Shown here in pieces: positions 4,300 to 5,274 of a DNA stretch of 5,274 nt; position 1 is the stretch's first letter, and every line of letters starts with the position of its first letter. Below the pieces are notes generated by a model. The model was given only the letters and a program-made list of their open reading frames with translations. It was not told the DNA's origin and searched no databases. The translations under genes were made by a program, and so were the position numbers. This stretch comes from Leptolyngbyaceae cyanobacterium SM1_3_5 (lineage in GTDB: Bacteria > Cyanobacteriota > Cyanobacteriia > Elainellales > Elainellaceae), in contig JAAUTJ010000401.1 of NCBI GenBank assembly GCA_012031475.1, positions 1 to 5,274 on the forward strand, read 5' to 3'.

Positions 4300-5274
4300 C
4301 TAAGCTCGTACCGCAGGCTCCAGCCCAAGCTGCTGCATCAGGCGATCGACATCCAGATATTTCTCCATCATTTGATAGACGCACTGGACTTTGATTGGCT
4401 CGTGCAGACGCACCTGCCCAAAGGCGCGATCGACAATTTCCACTGTCGTCAGCGTGTCGAGATCAACCGAAAGAATTGGAATTTCCAGATCTTCGGCGCG
4501 AGCCAGGATCGTCGCCATTGGGGGAATATGTCCGGTCAAAATTAAGCACTGCGTCGAGGTTTCCAGCGCAGCAAGCTGCAAGTCAGCCCGATCGCCACCA
4601 GTGACAACGGCCATATTGTGCGCTTTGCGGAAATATTTCAGAGCAGAATTGACGTTCATTGCGCCGATCGTCAAGCTTTCGACCATCAAATCGAGGCGAT
4701 CGGGGCGGCACAGCACCTCAGCCTGAAGCTGATTCACCAGTTCGCCCACGCTGACGCTACGTAACAAGTGATTGCGGGGCAATAGGGCAAGAACGGGAAT
4801 GCCCTGCTGTTCCAAAAACGGCTGAAGCTGGTTGGCGACTTTTTCCTGCTGATCAGCCGGAATGTCATTCAGCAAAACGCCGACCAAGCGATCGCCCAGA
4901 CATTGCTTTGCCCACAGCAAACTATCGGCCACCTGAAGCGAAGGGCAGCGAGCCACCAGCACAACGGCAGCATCGATCGCTGCGGCCATTTGCAAAAGCG
5001 ACAGATCAAACAGGCGGCCTTCTTCTAGGGTTCCAGCAGCTTCAAGCAGAACCAGATCGCCTGCGGGTGGTTGCAGCGAATCGCGCAAACGAGCGGCATA
5101 GTCGATTGCATCGTCACCGGAAATGCGGCGGGCGATCGAGTCAGCATCAAGCGCGGCCAACGTTGGACAGAGCCGCTGAGCGGGCAGCTTCAGGGTTTCT
5201 GCCAGGAAGCGGACATCTTCATCAATGTTGTCGATCGCGCTCCAGAAAGTTCCCAGCGGTTTGCCATAGGCGAT
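4300..5274 (-). CDS. BioD-like P-loop / DRTGG domain protein, N-terminus outside window
   Basis: The 324 visible residues end at TAG 4302-4300, and the frame is open to the right edge, so the start lies beyond the window. The first visible residues, IAYGKPLGTFWS, follow the position where a Walker A segment of a dethiobiotin-synthetase-like (AAA_26) domain would lie. Further blocks of that domain are LLEAAGTLEEGRLFDLSL (visible residues 76-93), AAVVLVARC (102-110) and LGDRLVGVLLNDIP (126-139). A DRTGG domain follows at about 201-288, with NMAVVTGGDRADLQLAALE around 220-238. The same two domains form the N-terminal half of long phosphotransacetylases, but the catalytic PTA domain is missing: the protein stops about 36 residues after the DRTGG domain. 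Cyanobacterial members are often labelled phosphotransacetylase family or cobyrinic acid diamide synthase-like, which overstates what is known. A ligand-binding or regulatory role is inference. An internal TTG at 5160 is not the true start. Confidence 0.85.
   Translation of the reverse strand: MAYGKPLGTFWSAIDNIDEDVRFLAETLKLPAQRLCPTLAALDADSIARRISGDDAIDYAARLRDSLQPPAGDLVLLEAAGTLEEGRLFDLSLLQMAAAIDAAVVLVARCPSLQVADSLLWAKQCLGDRLVGVLLNDIPADQQEKVANQLQPFLEQQGIPVLALLPRNHLLRSVSVGELVNQLQAEVLCRPDRLDLMVESLTIGAMNVNSALKYFRKAHNMAVVTGGDRADLQLAALETSTQCLILTGHIPPMATILARAEDLEIPILSVDLDTLTTVEIVDRAFGQVRLHEPIKVQCVYQMMEKYLDVDRLMQQLGLEPAVRA

Noticed and set aside
1..5274. CRISPR array, tRNA or rRNA gene, insertion sequence, attachment site
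   Set aside because: No spaced direct repeats, cloverleaf, transposase or terminal repeats were seen. The only dense repeats are the coding pentapeptide units and scattered HIP1 sites.

Overview
The window looks like ordinary chromosomal DNA from a cyanobacterium. Five perfect copies of the HIP1 octamer GCGATCGC (1042, 1907, 3528, 3616, 4888) and many partial CGATCG copies are present, and several proteins belong to families known mainly or only from cyanobacteria (DUF2605, DUF2973, a conserved multi-span membrane protein, a BioD-like/DRTGG protein). I cannot name a genus. I see no mobile element, CRISPR array, rRNA or tRNA gene.

Layout, left to right. The 5' part of thrS (threonyl-tRNA synthetase) lies on the minus strand and runs off the left edge. 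A 186-base divergent intergenic region separates it from a plus-strand DUF2605 gene, which is followed about 200 bases later by a plus-strand DUF2973 gene. Converging on these is a minus-strand pair: a long pentapeptide-repeat gene (51 repeats) whose 3' end overlaps the start of cutA by 11 bases. Upstream of the repeat gene is a short divergent promoter region leading to a plus-strand multi-span membrane protein gene. This gene converges tail to tail on a small minus-strand DUF4870 membrane protein gene. The right edge holds most of a minus-strand gene for a BioD-like P-loop plus DRTGG protein, whose N-terminus lies outside the window.

The most notable feature is a cluster of apparent single-base indels between about 2740 and 3912. 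They break the reading frames of three neighbouring genes: the pentapeptide-repeat protein, the membrane protein and DUF4870. The genes on either side read cleanly. Most of the breaks fall in or beside short homopolymers, and recognisable family sequence continues in another frame after each one. This fits consensus sequencing errors best, or else very recent decay. When the frames are restored, the repeat protein becomes a 301-residue protein with exactly 51 uninterrupted pentapeptides, and the two convergent membrane genes end on one shared TTAA.

Functionally the genes look like housekeeping and conserved-unknown genes rather than one pathway. The pairings with some support are DUF2605 with DUF2973, and the pentapeptide-repeat gene with cutA, which is probably translationally coupled. 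I found no convincing new defence, mobile or biosynthetic system.
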